A stretch of 64,000 nucleotides of DNA from the NCBI GenBank assembly GCA_044866775.1, contig JBIOUG010000020.1:25974-89973 (forward strand), in the 5' to 3' direction. The notes below the pieces were generated by a model. It was not told the origin of the DNA, did no database searches, and saw only the letters and a list, made by a program, of their open reading frames with translations. A program made the position numbers and the translations under genes. Numbering within the stretch: position 1 is the stretch's first letter; the number at the start of each line of letters is the position of its first letter. Source of the DNA: DASUNQ01 sp044866775. GTDB taxonomy: Bacteria; Acidobacteriota; Thermoanaerobaculia; Multivoradales; UBA5704. Positions 50,040-57,603 of this stretch are shown here, piece by piece.

Positions 50040-52919
50040 GTGAGTGGCCACAGCGCGGCCGAGGACCAGCGACGCAAGGAGGGTGCCAGAGGCGCCAAGG
50101 CTTTGGCGCCGGGCTCCGCTCTCGCTCCGCTGCCGATCGATCCCGTCGTGCCGCGCCTCCTCGAAGCCCTCGCGGCGCACGGCGCGGCCGTCCTCGTCGC
50201 GCCGCCCGGCGCCGGCAAGACGACGCGCGTGCCCCCCGCGCTCCTCGCTCTCGGGCCCGGAGCGGTCGTCGTGCTCGAGCCGCGCCGGGTCGCCGCCCGC
50301 GCCGCCGCGCGGCGCATCGCCGAGGAGCGGGGCTGGACGGTGGGGGAGGAGGTCGGCTACCAGATCCGCTTCGACCGCGTCACCGGCCCCAAGACCCGCC
50401 TCCTCATCGTCACCGAAGGCATCCTCGTCCAACGGCTGCAGGCCGACCCGTTCCTCGACGGCGTCGCGGCGGTGGTGTTCGACGAGTTCCACGAGCGCAG
50501 CCTCGACGCCGACCTCGCCCTGGCGATGGCCCGGCGAGTTCAGGAGGAGGTGCGGCCGGACCTGCGGCTGGTGGCGATGTCGGCCACGCTCGACCCCGGC
50601 CCGGTGGCGGCGTTCCTGGGCGGCTGCCCGCTCGTCGAGAGCGCGGGACGGCTGCACGCGGTCAAGGTGATCTACCTCGACCGCCCCGATCCGCGGCCGC
50701 TGCCGCAGCAGGTCGCCGCGGCGGTCGCGCGCGCTCTCGCGGCGACGGACGGCGACGTCCTCGCCTTCCTGCCGGGCGTCGCCGAGATCCAGCGGACGCG
50801 CGAAGCGCTGCGCGGCGCGGGCATCGGCTCCGCGGCGCCCACGGACGGCCGGCGGAGCGAGCGCTCCGGCGCGCGATCGGAAGCCGCGGCCGCAGAGCGC
50901 GCGGTGGCCGTCCTGCCGCTCTACGGCGACCTGCCGGCCGAGGAGCAGGACGCGGCGCTGCGGCGAGGCGCCGGGCGCCGCGTCGTCCTCGCCACCAACG
51001 TCGCCGAGACCTCGGTCACCGTCGAGGGCGTCACCGCCGTCGTCGACTCGGGCCTGGCGCGCGTCCTGCGCTACGACCCGGCGACCGGGCTCGACCGCCT
51101 GGAGCTCGGGCGCATCAGCCGCCCTGCGGCCGACCAGCGGGCGGGACGGGCGGGCCGCCTGGCGCCGGGCACCTGCTTCCGCCTGTGGACCGAGCACGAC
51201 CAGCGCGGACTGCGAGCGCGCGAGACGCCGGAGATTGCCCGGGTCGACCTGGCCCGCCCGGCCCTACAGCTCCTCGCCTGGGGCGAGCGCGACCTGGCGG
51301 CGTTTCGCTGGCTCGAGCCGCCCGACCCGGCGGCGCTCGCCCGCGCTCGCGAGCTGCTCGTCCTCCTCGGGGCGGTCGGCGCCGGCGGGATCACCGCGCT
51401 CGGCCGGACGATGGCGCGCCTGCCGGTCCATCCCCGCCTGGCGCGGCTGCTCCTTGAGGGACGGCGTCTCGGCCACCCGCGCGAGGCGGCCCTCCTCGCC
51501 GCGCTCCTCTCCGAGCGGCCGCCGTGGCGGCGCCCGCCGCGCGAGGGGACCGCGGGGCGAGGGCCGGCGGCGGTTCTCTCCTCGCGCTCCGATCTCCTCG
51601 ATCGGGTGGAGGCCCTCAGCGCCGTAGCGCCCGGCCCCCGTGCCGGGCGTTCTGGGCGGGTGAGGGGCAGCTTCGACCAGACCGAGGACGCCGGGGATGG
51701 GGCCTGGGCGGGATCGGGCCCTGATGCGTCCTCCGAGCGGCGCTCCGAAAACGCCCGGCACGGGGGCCGGGCGCTACGGGAACGGGGGCGGGATGCGGAG
51801 AGCACGTGGGGCCGCTTCGACCGCGGCGCTGCCCGGGCGGTGTTCGATGTGCGCGACCGGCTGCTGGAGTTGATCGAGCGGAGCGGCGAGCTCGATGCGG
51901 TCGGGATGCTGGGCGGCGAGGGAAGGGCGCTGCCGGCTGCGCCGGCTGGGCTCGAGGAGGCGCTCGGGAGAGCCCTCCTCGCCTCCTACCCGGACCGTCT
52001 TGCGCGGCGGCGCGAGCGAGGCAGCCCGCGCGGCGTGATGGTCGGCGGCCGTGGCGTGCGCCTCGTCGCCGAGAGCGCGGTGACGGAGGCGGAGCTCTTC
52101 GTCTGCGTCGATCTCGACGCCGGCCCCGGCGGTGCGGCGTCCGAGGCGCTCGTGCGGCTCGCCTCGGCGGTCGAGCCGGAGTGGCTGCCGCCGGAGTGGC
52201 TGTCCGAGACGACGGAGGTCGTGCTCGACCCATCGCGCGACCGCGTCGTGGCGCGGCGGAGCACCCGCTACCGCGACCTCGTGCTCGCGGAGCGCGAGGT
52301 GCCGCCGGACGCGGGCGAAGCCGCCGAGGTGCTGGCGGCCGCCGCCGCCCAGTCACTCGACCGCGCGCTGCCGTTCGCCGAGCCCGAGGTCGAGCAGTGG
52401 CTGACGCGCCTCCGCTCACTCGCCGCCTGGATGCCCGAGCTCGGCCTCCCCGAGCTACACGACGATGCCTTGCGCGCCCTACTACCCGCGCTCTGCCAGG
52501 GCCGCCGCTCCTTCTCCGACCTCCAGCGGGCGCCGCTCCTCGACGTCCTCCGCGGCACCCTCACCCACGCCCAGCTCGCCGCCCTCGAGCGCGAGGCCCC
52601 CGAGCGCCTCGCCGTCCCGAGCGGCAGCCGCATCCGCCTCCACTACGAGGAAGGCAAATCGCCGGTCCTCGCCGCGCGCATCCAGGAGCTGTTCGGCCTG
52701 GCCGACACGCCGCGCGTCGCCGCCGGCCGCGTCCCCGTCCTCCTCCACCTGCTCGCCCCCAACGGCCGCCCGCAGCAGGTCACCCGCGACCTCCGGAGCT
52801 TCTGGCAGACCACCTACCAGCAGGTCCGCAAAGAGCTCGCGGGCCGCTACCCCAAGCACGCCTGGCCCGCCGATCCCTGGACCGCCACCCCCGAGAGGCG
52901 GCCGCGGCGTAGCCGCTGA
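50040..52919 (+). CDS. hrpB: ATP-dependent RNA helicase HrpB
   Basis: 959 aa as read from the GTG at 50040. DExH/A helicase: motif I VLVAPPGAGKTTRVP, Ia VLEPRRVAARAAARR, motif II VVFDEFHERSLDAD, motif III SATLDPG, motif VI QRAGRAGRLAPG, then winged-helix, ratchet and the HrpB-specific C-terminus ending in RYPKHAWPADPW. The start is doubtful: no Shine-Dalgarno site, and a REP copy (50091-50117) lies in the first 26 codons; the family usually begins just before LPIDPVVPRLL. Residues about 529-579 are an insertion coded by a REPIN-like repeat (51624-51777). RNA target unknown. Confidence 0.92.
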   Translation: MSGHSAAEDQRRKEGARGAKALAPGSALAPLPIDPVVPRLLEALAAHGAAVLVAPPGAGKTTRVPPALLALGPGAVVVLEPRRVAARAAARRIAEERGWTVGEEVGYQIRFDRVTGPKTRLLIVTEGILVQRLQADPFLDGVAAVVFDEFHERSLDADLALAMARRVQEEVRPDLRLVAMSATLDPGPVAAFLGGCPLVESAGRLHAVKVIYLDRPDPRPLPQQVAAAVARALAATDGDVLAFLPGVAEIQRTREALRGAGIGSAAPTDGRRSERSGARSEAAAAERAVAVLPLYGDLPAEEQDAALRRGAGRRVVLATNVAETSVTVEGVTAVVDSGLARVLRYDPATGLDRLELGRISRPAADQRAGRAGRLAPGTCFRLWTEHDQRGLRARETPEIARVDLARPALQLLAWGERDLAAFRWLEPPDPAALARARELLVLLGAVGAGGITALGRTMARLPVHPRLARLLLEGRRLGHPREAALLAALLSERPPWRRPPREGTAGRGPAAVLSSRSDLLDRVEALSAVAPGPRAGRSGRVRGSFDQTEDAGDGAWAGSGPDASSERRSENARHGGRALRERGRDAESTWGRFDRGAARAVFDVRDRLLELIERSGELDAVGMLGGEGRALPAAPAGLEEALGRALLASYPDRLARRRERGSPRGVMVGGRGVRLVAESAVTEAELFVCVDLDAGPGGAASEALVRLASAVEPEWLPPEWLSETTEVVLDPSRDRVVARRSTRYRDLVLAEREVPPDAGEAAEVLAAAAAQSLDRALPFAEPEVEQWLTRLRSLAAWMPELGLPELHDDALRALLPALCQGRRSFSDLQRAPLLDVLRGTLTHAQLAALEREAPERLAVPSGSRIRLHYEEGKSPVLAARIQELFGLADTPRVAAGRVPVLLHLLAPNGRPQQVTRDLRSFWQTTYQQVRKELAGRYPKHAWPADPWTATPERRPRRSR
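50091..50117. repeat. REP-like palindrome, family A, copy 4 (minus orientation)
   Basis: GGCGCCAA-GGCT-TTGGCGCC followed by GGGCTCC. Read on the minus strand it matches 38578-38604 over 27 bases with two compensating changes in the stem. It lies near the proposed hrpB start and makes that start uncertain. Confidence 0.6.
51624..51777. repeat. REPIN-like repeat pair inside hrpB (family B)
   Basis: Two 28-base arms, 51624-51651 and 51750-51777, are perfect reverse complements. Each arm is itself a hairpin, CGCCCGGC and GCCGGGCG around CCCCGT. The pair spans 154 bases and is read in frame in hrpB, coding the low-complexity stretch from VAPGPRAGRSG to HGGRALRERG. The same unit occurs alone at 28785-28812. 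Confidence 0.75.
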
Positions 52920-52964
52920 GCCGTGGGCGCGTCACGCCGAGAGCCGATCGACGATCACCCGCTC

Positions 52965-53258
52965 CTAGGGAACCGGGCACTCGTCGATCAACATGAAGCT
53001 GAAGCCCAAGTGGTCGCCGGGGTCGTCGAACAAGAAGCCGAGAGCGTCCGGCTTGCCCTGATGGTTGCAGACCGTCATCCCCGACGGCGCGTCGTCACAG
53101 TACTTGAGGTTCCGTGCCGTCGCGACCACGACAGTGCGGTGCACCGGCCGGTCGAAAGTGAGCACGAACCAGCCCGGGCTCTGCTTGAGCACCGTGTAGT
53201 CCGGCGTACCACAGATGATGGTGCCGGCGTTGTCGATCAATCCCCATGACTTGACCAT
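52965..53258 (-). CDS. small conserved-looking protein of unknown function
   Basis: 97 aa from the ATG at 53258, after AGAGGAGG. MVKSWGLIDNAGTIICGTPD begins it; a beta-rich, cysteine-containing domain follows (RPVHRTVVVATARNLKYC, HQGKPDALGFLFDDP). No signal peptide is evident. No known family is recognised. The neighbouring hrpB ends 45 bases away, convergent. Confidence 0.6.
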   Translation of the reverse strand: MVKSWGLIDNAGTIICGTPDYTVLKQSPGWFVLTFDRPVHRTVVVATARNLKYCDDAPSGMTVCNHQGKPDALGFLFDDPGDHLGFSFMLIDECPVP

Positions 53259-53392
53259 GCGGCCTCCTCTCTCGGCAGTGGCTGCGTGCCGTGTTGTCCC
53301 GGTCTGTTTAGACGGCCGAGCGGCAGTTCTTCCCCCAGCGGGTGTCATCCGGGTGGGAAGCCGATGCGTAAGGCTCATGGGGGAATGGGAAG

Positions 53393-54124
53393 ATGCAGGC
53401 ACCGACGAGCGAGGGAACAACGGCGCCACGGCCGGCTACTTCTGACACGGCACGCCGCGTCTTCGTCACCGGCGGCACCGGCTACCTGGGCCGGAGGCTG
53501 CTGCCGGCGCTCCTCGCGCGCGGGCACCGCGTCGCCGCGCTTGCCCGCCCCGGCTCGGAGCGGCGGCTCCCCGCCGGGTGCGCGGTCCTGCTCGGCAACG
53601 CCCTCGACGCCGCCTCCTTCGCCGCGCGCATGCCGCCATCGGACACCCTCGTCCATCTGGTGGGCGCCGCCCACCCGGCGCCCTGGAAGGCGGCGCAGTT
53701 CCGCGCCGTCGACCTGGCGTCGGTGGACGCGGCGCTCGCGGCCGCGCGGGCCGCCGGCGCGCGGCATTTCGTCTATCTCTCGGCCGCCCATCCGGCACCG
53801 GTCATGAAGGCCTACCTCGCGGTGCGCGCCGAGTGCGAGGCGCGGATCGCAGCCGCCGGCTTCGCCGCCGCCACCTTCCTCCGCCCCTGGTACGTCCTCG
53901 GGCCCGGCCACCGCTGGCCGTACCTGATGATCCCCGCCTATGCCGCGCTCGAGCGCCTGCCGGCGACGCGTGGCACCGCTCGGCGCCTCGGCCTGGTCAC
54001 GCTGCGGCAGATGATCGCCGCCCTCGTTTGGGCTATCGAGAACCCGCCCGGCGGCGTCCGAGTCGTCGAGGTGCCGCAGATCCGCGCGCTTGGAGGGCGA
54101 TCCGGCGCTCAGCCGCCCCGGTAG
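53393..54124 (+). CDS. NAD(P)-dependent epimerase/dehydratase-like (atypical SDR) protein
   Basis: 243 aa. The N-terminal Rossmann fold has VFVTGGTGYLGRRLLPALLA (GxxGxxG), followed by VHLVGAAHPAPWK and a central FVYLSAAHP. The usual YxxxK pair of extended SDRs is not obvious; VMKAYLAVRAECE carries the only candidate. It is closest to NAD(P)H-binding proteins and complex-I-assembly-like atypical SDRs. Role unknown. Its last 16 bases overlap the convergent methyltransferase gene. Confidence 0.78.
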   Translation: MQAPTSEGTTAPRPATSDTARRVFVTGGTGYLGRRLLPALLARGHRVAALARPGSERRLPAGCAVLLGNALDAASFAARMPPSDTLVHLVGAAHPAPWKAAQFRAVDLASVDAALAAARAAGARHFVYLSAAHPAPVMKAYLAVRAECEARIAAAGFAAATFLRPWYVLGPGHRWPYLMIPAYAALERLPATRGTARRLGLVTLRQMIAALVWAIENPPGGVRVVEVPQIRALGGRSGAQPPR

Positions 54125-54597
54125 GGCCGCCCCGGCACCCACCGCCGCACCGCGCGGCGGTAGCGGGCGTAGGAGTTGCCGAACTGGGCGCTCAGTGCGG
54201 GCTCCTCGTAGAGCACGACGAAGAGGTGCACGATCGCGGCGAAGAGGGCCGCGTAGACGAGGAGGGCGCGTGAGGCGAAGAGGACGGCTTCGCCGAGCAG
54301 GATCAGCAGCACCCCGACGTACATCGGGTTGCGCACGTAGCGGTACAGCCCGCTGACCACCAGCTCGCGCGGCGGATCGATCGGCGCCAGCGTGCCCCGC
54401 CCGCGCCGCGCGAACTCCCAGACACAGCGCAGGAGGATCGCGGCGCCCACCGCGATAGGCGCCAGCGCCAGCGTCTCGCGCTGGCCCCAGCGTCCGATAC
54501 CTCCCTCGCCGGTCTCGGCCAGGATCCAACGGGGGAAGAAGATCGTCGCCGTCCCCGGCAGGAGGACGAGGAAGAACAGGCTTCTCAAGAAGAGCAT
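54109..54597 (-). CDS. isoprenylcysteine carboxyl methyltransferase family membrane protein
   Basis: 162 aa, four or five membrane helices. The motif LVVSGLYRYVRNPMYVGVLL and the C-terminal YEEPALSAQFGNSYARYRR match the ICMT/PEMT family, which uses SAM to methylate lipids or cysteine-linked prenyl groups; bacterial members often act on phospholipids or are untested. Its start overlaps the end of the GNAT gene by 13 bases, so the two are co-transcribed. Confidence 0.85.
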   Translation of the reverse strand: MLFLRSLFFLVLLPGTATIFFPRWILAETGEGGIGRWGQRETLALAPIAVGAAILLRCVWEFARRGRGTLAPIDPPRELVVSGLYRYVRNPMYVGVLLILLGEAVLFASRALLVYAALFAAIVHLFVVLYEEPALSAQFGNSYARYRRAVRRWVPGRPYRGG

Positions 54598-55073
54598 GGT
54601 CGCACTGGCGGCGCAAAACCGAGGTCGAAGACCAGGCGCGGCAGGATGCGCGGCTGGCCGTCCATGTCCGCGCGCACCTCGCCCACGCGGCGCGCGCCCA
54701 GGTGCAGGTAGAAGGCCTCGGCGTGCGGGTCGGCGTCGATCTCGAGGCCGACCGCGCCGGCCTCGCGCGCGGTCGCGGCGGCGTGGTCGAAGAGGAGCCG
54801 ACCGATCCCGCTGCCGATCCACCGCGGCCGGAGCCAGAGGTGCTCGAGCGTCCAGCCCTCGCCCGCCGGCGCCAGCGCGTAGAACCCGCGCACGCCGCCG
54901 CCGTCCGCCTCGGCGACGAAGACCGGGTGCTGCGCCACGAAGTCCGGGCTCAGGGTCAGCGCCTCGCGCCAGGCGGCGATCCACGCCTCGGGGTACCCCC
55001 AGTGGCGCTTCGCGGCGTGCGCGATCCCCGTGAGGAGCGCGGCTTCCTCGGGCCGGGCTGCGCGGATGTGCAT
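54585..55073 (-). CDS. GNAT family N-acetyltransferase
   Basis: 162 aa; ATG after GAAGGAGGAT. GNAT fold: MHIRAARPEEAALLTGIAH, PVFVAEADGGGVRGFYALA, the acetyl-CoA loop LRPRWIGSGIGRLLFDHA, and EIDADPHAEAFYLHLGARR. Transfers acetyl from acetyl-CoA to an unknown amine. It precedes the methyltransferase in a two-gene operon. Confidence 0.87.
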   Translation of the reverse strand: MHIRAARPEEAALLTGIAHAAKRHWGYPEAWIAAWREALTLSPDFVAQHPVFVAEADGGGVRGFYALAPAGEGWTLEHLWLRPRWIGSGIGRLLFDHAAATAREAGAVGLEIDADPHAEAFYLHLGARRVGEVRADMDGQPRILPRLVFDLGFAPPVRPCSS

Positions 55074-55098
55074 ATCCTCCTTCCGTCCTGAGGCCTAT

Positions 55099-55663
55099 CT
55101 AGGCGATTGGTTGTCGTCTATACTCTTCCAGCCGCGCCAATAACGCGCGGAGGTCAGGTGCAATCTCTTCCACTCGGAACTGGTCGATAATACGAATGTC
55201 TGACAGACTTACTCCAAAGAGTTCCTGCGCCCTAGTGCGGAACCGCGAAAGCACTTCCTTCCCCGGGACGATGGCTAGCCGCCTTTCAAGATCATTCCAG
55301 CGTTCCTCAAGGCCACCCAAAGTTTGAGCGGCAATGGTACCTCTATCTTCTTTTGTTCGTGCGCCGAGGAAATCTACGCGTCTCCAGACGTACTGCCCCA
55401 TGACCTGAGCCTTAAGTCCGTGAGTGGCGTCGAGCAGGATAGCCCTCACGCTTTCCGGCGTCGGCTCCGCAGCTGGCGCCTGGCCACTTCGCCGGGCCTT
55501 CTCCTCTAACGCCTCTCGTAAGGATCTCTCTCTAGTACTTGCGGCACTAGCAGGTAATTCTCGATCTCCTTTTGCTCATGGATGTGAGCAAACGCGACAT
55601 GCTCGCGCAATGTTGCAAGCATGCATTCGGTTTCTTCGTCGGCCTGACCCCACTGCTCCTCTC
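55099..55663 (-). pseudogene. C-terminal remnant of an OLD-family/AAA ATPase-nuclease
   Basis: Two frames carry pieces of one protein. The upstream piece (55663 to about 55517) reads TECMLATLREHVAFAHIHEQ and KEIENYLLVPQVLERD, the KExENYL block typical of TOPRIM-bearing OLD-type proteins, and stops at TAG. The downstream piece continues in another frame: LREALEEKARRSGQ, then RAILLDATHGLKAQVMGQYV through VPGKEVLSRFRTRAQELFG to EEYRRQPIA. Codon use and GC content are lower than in the neighbours, hinting at horizontal origin. The N-terminal ATPase is absent. A truncated, frameshifted gene is the best reading. Confidence 0.6.
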
Positions 55664-55777
55664 ATGATGTGAGTGGAGGCGGTTTGGCCCCCGCCGAGCG
55701 CCTCGCGGGGTGCCTGCGCCGAGGTACTGCCCTGAAGCCGGTAGCGGACAGTCGCGCGGGATGACCAAGGCGATGGA

Positions 55778-56029
55778 TTACACCATCGCCTCGTCGAGGT
55801 AGCACCAGCGCCAGCTCTCGCCGGGCTCGAAGGAGCGGATGATCGGGTGTCCGACCTCGTGGAAGTGCCGCGTGGCGTGCTTGTTGGGCGAGGAGTCGCA
55901 GCAGCCGACGTGGCCGCAGGTCAAGCAGAGACGCAGGTGCACCCAGCGCGCCCCGATCTTCAAGCAGTCCTCGCACCCTTGGGCGCTCGGTTCGACGCTG
56001 TGGATCTGATCGAGGTGGGCGCAGCGCAT
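55778..56029 (-). CDS. UBP-type zinc finger protein
   Basis: 83 aa; ATG after AAAGGAG. Almost the whole protein is a UBP zinc finger: CAHLDQI, CEDCLKIGARWVHLRLCLTC, GHVGCCDSSPNKHATRHFHE, HPIIRSFEPGESWRWCYLDE, with the Cys/His zinc ligands in order. Eukaryotic UBP fingers bind the free ubiquitin tail; bacterial stand-alone ones are common but their ligand is unknown. Its first 70 bases overlap the end of the DUF5996 gene. Confidence 0.9.
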   Translation of the reverse strand: MRCAHLDQIHSVEPSAQGCEDCLKIGARWVHLRLCLTCGHVGCCDSSPNKHATRHFHEVGHPIIRSFEPGESWRWCYLDEAMV

Positions 56030-57006
56030 GATGCGACTCCTTTCGCGCTGGATGCTCGTGACGGTGGCGGCGGCCGGCGCTCGAGGCTCTGGCGGTCCCA
56101 GCGGCCGCACTCCGCGGCGGCCTCGTAGGTGCTCTGCAGGAACGCGAGCAGCGCCTCGTCGGGCGACGGCGCCGTCTGGAGGACGCGGTAGGGGAGCACG
56201 AACTCCCCGAAATCCGGCTGGTAGTACGCCCCGTCGGGCTGCACGGGGCGGTCGCGGAAGCCGTCCGGCTCCGGGTAGGCGTAGGCGTAGAAGACCGGCT
56301 CGTCGATCGGGCCGCCTCCCGGCCAGAAGCCGGCGCTGCTCACCTCGTGCGAGTAGGCTTCGCGGACCACGAAGTCCGCGACGTTGGGCATGCTCCCGTG
56401 CTCGGGCGCGCGGCGGCCGGAGAAGCGGGTGACGGCGAGGTCGAACCCGCCCCAGAAGAAGTGGACCGGGCTCACCTTGCCGAGGAAGCGCCCGCGGAAG
56501 CGGGTCATCACCCGCTCCGCCTGCGCCAGGATGCGCCACAGCCGCTGCGCGTACTCCGGATCGTAGGTGGCGTGGACCCGGTCCTGGTCGAAGCGGATCG
56601 GGCTCTCGACCTCGGCCGGCACCGGCCAGATGCGTACCCGGACGCCCAGCGCCGCCAAAGCCGCCATCAGCTCGGCGTAGAACTCCGCCACCGGCCGCGA
56701 CTGGAGAGCGAGCGTGCGCCGGCCGCCGTCGCTCGTCGCGATGCGCAGCTCGTGGTCGAGGAAGTCGAGGTCGATCTCGAAGGTGTGCGTGTCGTAGGGG
56801 ATCGGCGACGTCGTCAGCCCGCGCGCGGTCAGGTACAGCGTCACGTGCCACCAGTGGTTGATCGGCGGCGCCAGCGCCAGGCGCACCTTGCCGATGACCT
56901 GCGTCCACATGTGGAGCGTGGCGTAGGTGTCCTGCCACGCCGCCAGCGGCAGGCTCGGCCAGGTGTCGCCGCCGGGTGGCTCGTCGTGCCGGCCGCCGGG
57001 CGTCAT
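55960..57006 (-). CDS. DUF5996 family protein
   Basis: About 348 aa from the ATG at 57006; a GTG at 57024 is also in frame. Conserved parts are LPLAAWQDTYATLHMWTQVI near the start, NHWWHVTLYLTARGLTTSP, TFEIDLDFLDHEL, VSPVHFFWGGFDLAVTRFSG and FWPGGGPIDEPVFYAYAYPE. No catalytic motif is known to me for this family. The last about 30 residues are a low-complexity tail that runs in another frame over the start of the UBP finger gene. It follows DinB closely. Confidence 0.85.
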   Translation of the reverse strand: MTPGGRHDEPPGGDTWPSLPLAAWQDTYATLHMWTQVIGKVRLALAPPINHWWHVTLYLTARGLTTSPIPYDTHTFEIDLDFLDHELRIATSDGGRRTLALQSRPVAEFYAELMAALAALGVRVRIWPVPAEVESPIRFDQDRVHATYDPEYAQRLWRILAQAERVMTRFRGRFLGKVSPVHFFWGGFDLAVTRFSGRRAPEHGSMPNVADFVVREAYSHEVSSAGFWPGGGPIDEPVFYAYAYPEPDGFRDRPVQPDGAYYQPDFGEFVLPYRVLQTAPSPDEALLAFLQSTYEAAAECGRWDRQSLERRPPPPSRASSAKGVASCAAPTSIRSTASNRAPKGARTA

Positions 57007-57016
57007 GGGTGAAGAG

Positions 57017-57505
57017 TCAACCACCGGCGCCCTTGCGCAGCAGGGCGATCTGGCCGCTGTGGTAGGCGTTGTGCTGGACGACGCCGGAGAGCATCGCCGC
57101 GAGAGTGACGCCGGTGCCGAGCGGGCGGCTGGCGCGGCCGACGGTGCGCGCGAGATCCTCGGGGCGGAGCGCGCGGATCGCCGCCCCGAGCGCGGCGGCC
57201 GAGTCCGCCAGGGCGTGTTGCGCCGCCTCCCAGCCCGCCGCGGTCGCCGCCGGCACCGCCGGCCAGTCCCCCGCCTCGGGAAGGCCCGGCTCGCCGCCCA
57301 GCAGCCGCCGCCGCACCTCGTCCATCCAGCCGGTCATGTGCAGCACCAGCTCCCAGATGCTGTGGGCCGCCGGCAGCGGCCGCGCCGCGGCCTGCTCGGC
57401 GGTGAGGCCGCGCAGCAGGTCGGCCGTCGACGGCCCGTGCCACGGGTCGTCCGCGAAGCCCTTTCTGAGCTGCTCGGCGAAAAACGAAGGGGAGGGTTGA
57501 TCCAT
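57017..57505 (-). CDS. DinB family (putative metal-dependent) protein
   Basis: 162 aa from the ATG at 57505, after GGGAGCCGAGC. Four-helix DinB fold with the metal ligands: His in AAHSIWELVLHMTGW and two His in VVQHNAYHSGQIALLRK. Members include thiol-dependent transferases (bacillithiol or mycothiol linked) and damage-inducible proteins; no thiol cofactor pathway is visible here. It is the first gene of a run with DUF5996 and the UBP finger. Confidence 0.87.
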   Translation of the reverse strand: MDQPSPSFFAEQLRKGFADDPWHGPSTADLLRGLTAEQAAARPLPAAHSIWELVLHMTGWMDEVRRRLLGGEPGLPEAGDWPAVPAATAAGWEAAQHALADSAAALGAAIRALRPEDLARTVGRASRPLGTGVTLAAMLSGVVQHNAYHSGQIALLRKGAGG

Positions 57506-57564
57506 GCTCGGCTCCCGCGCGCGCCACGACTCCTGCCGCCGGAGCATTCTACCGTGCGCGCCGA

Positions 57565-57570
57565 TAGAAT
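57565..57570 (+). promoter_or_regulatory. -10 box of the M28 peptidase gene
   Basis: TAGAAT lies 34 bases before the ATG at 57604, which has GGAGGAG upstream. No good -35 box is seen. Confidence 0.3.
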
Positions 57571-57603
57571 GCGCGCCTTCGCAGCCGATTCCGGAGGAGA
57601 CCG

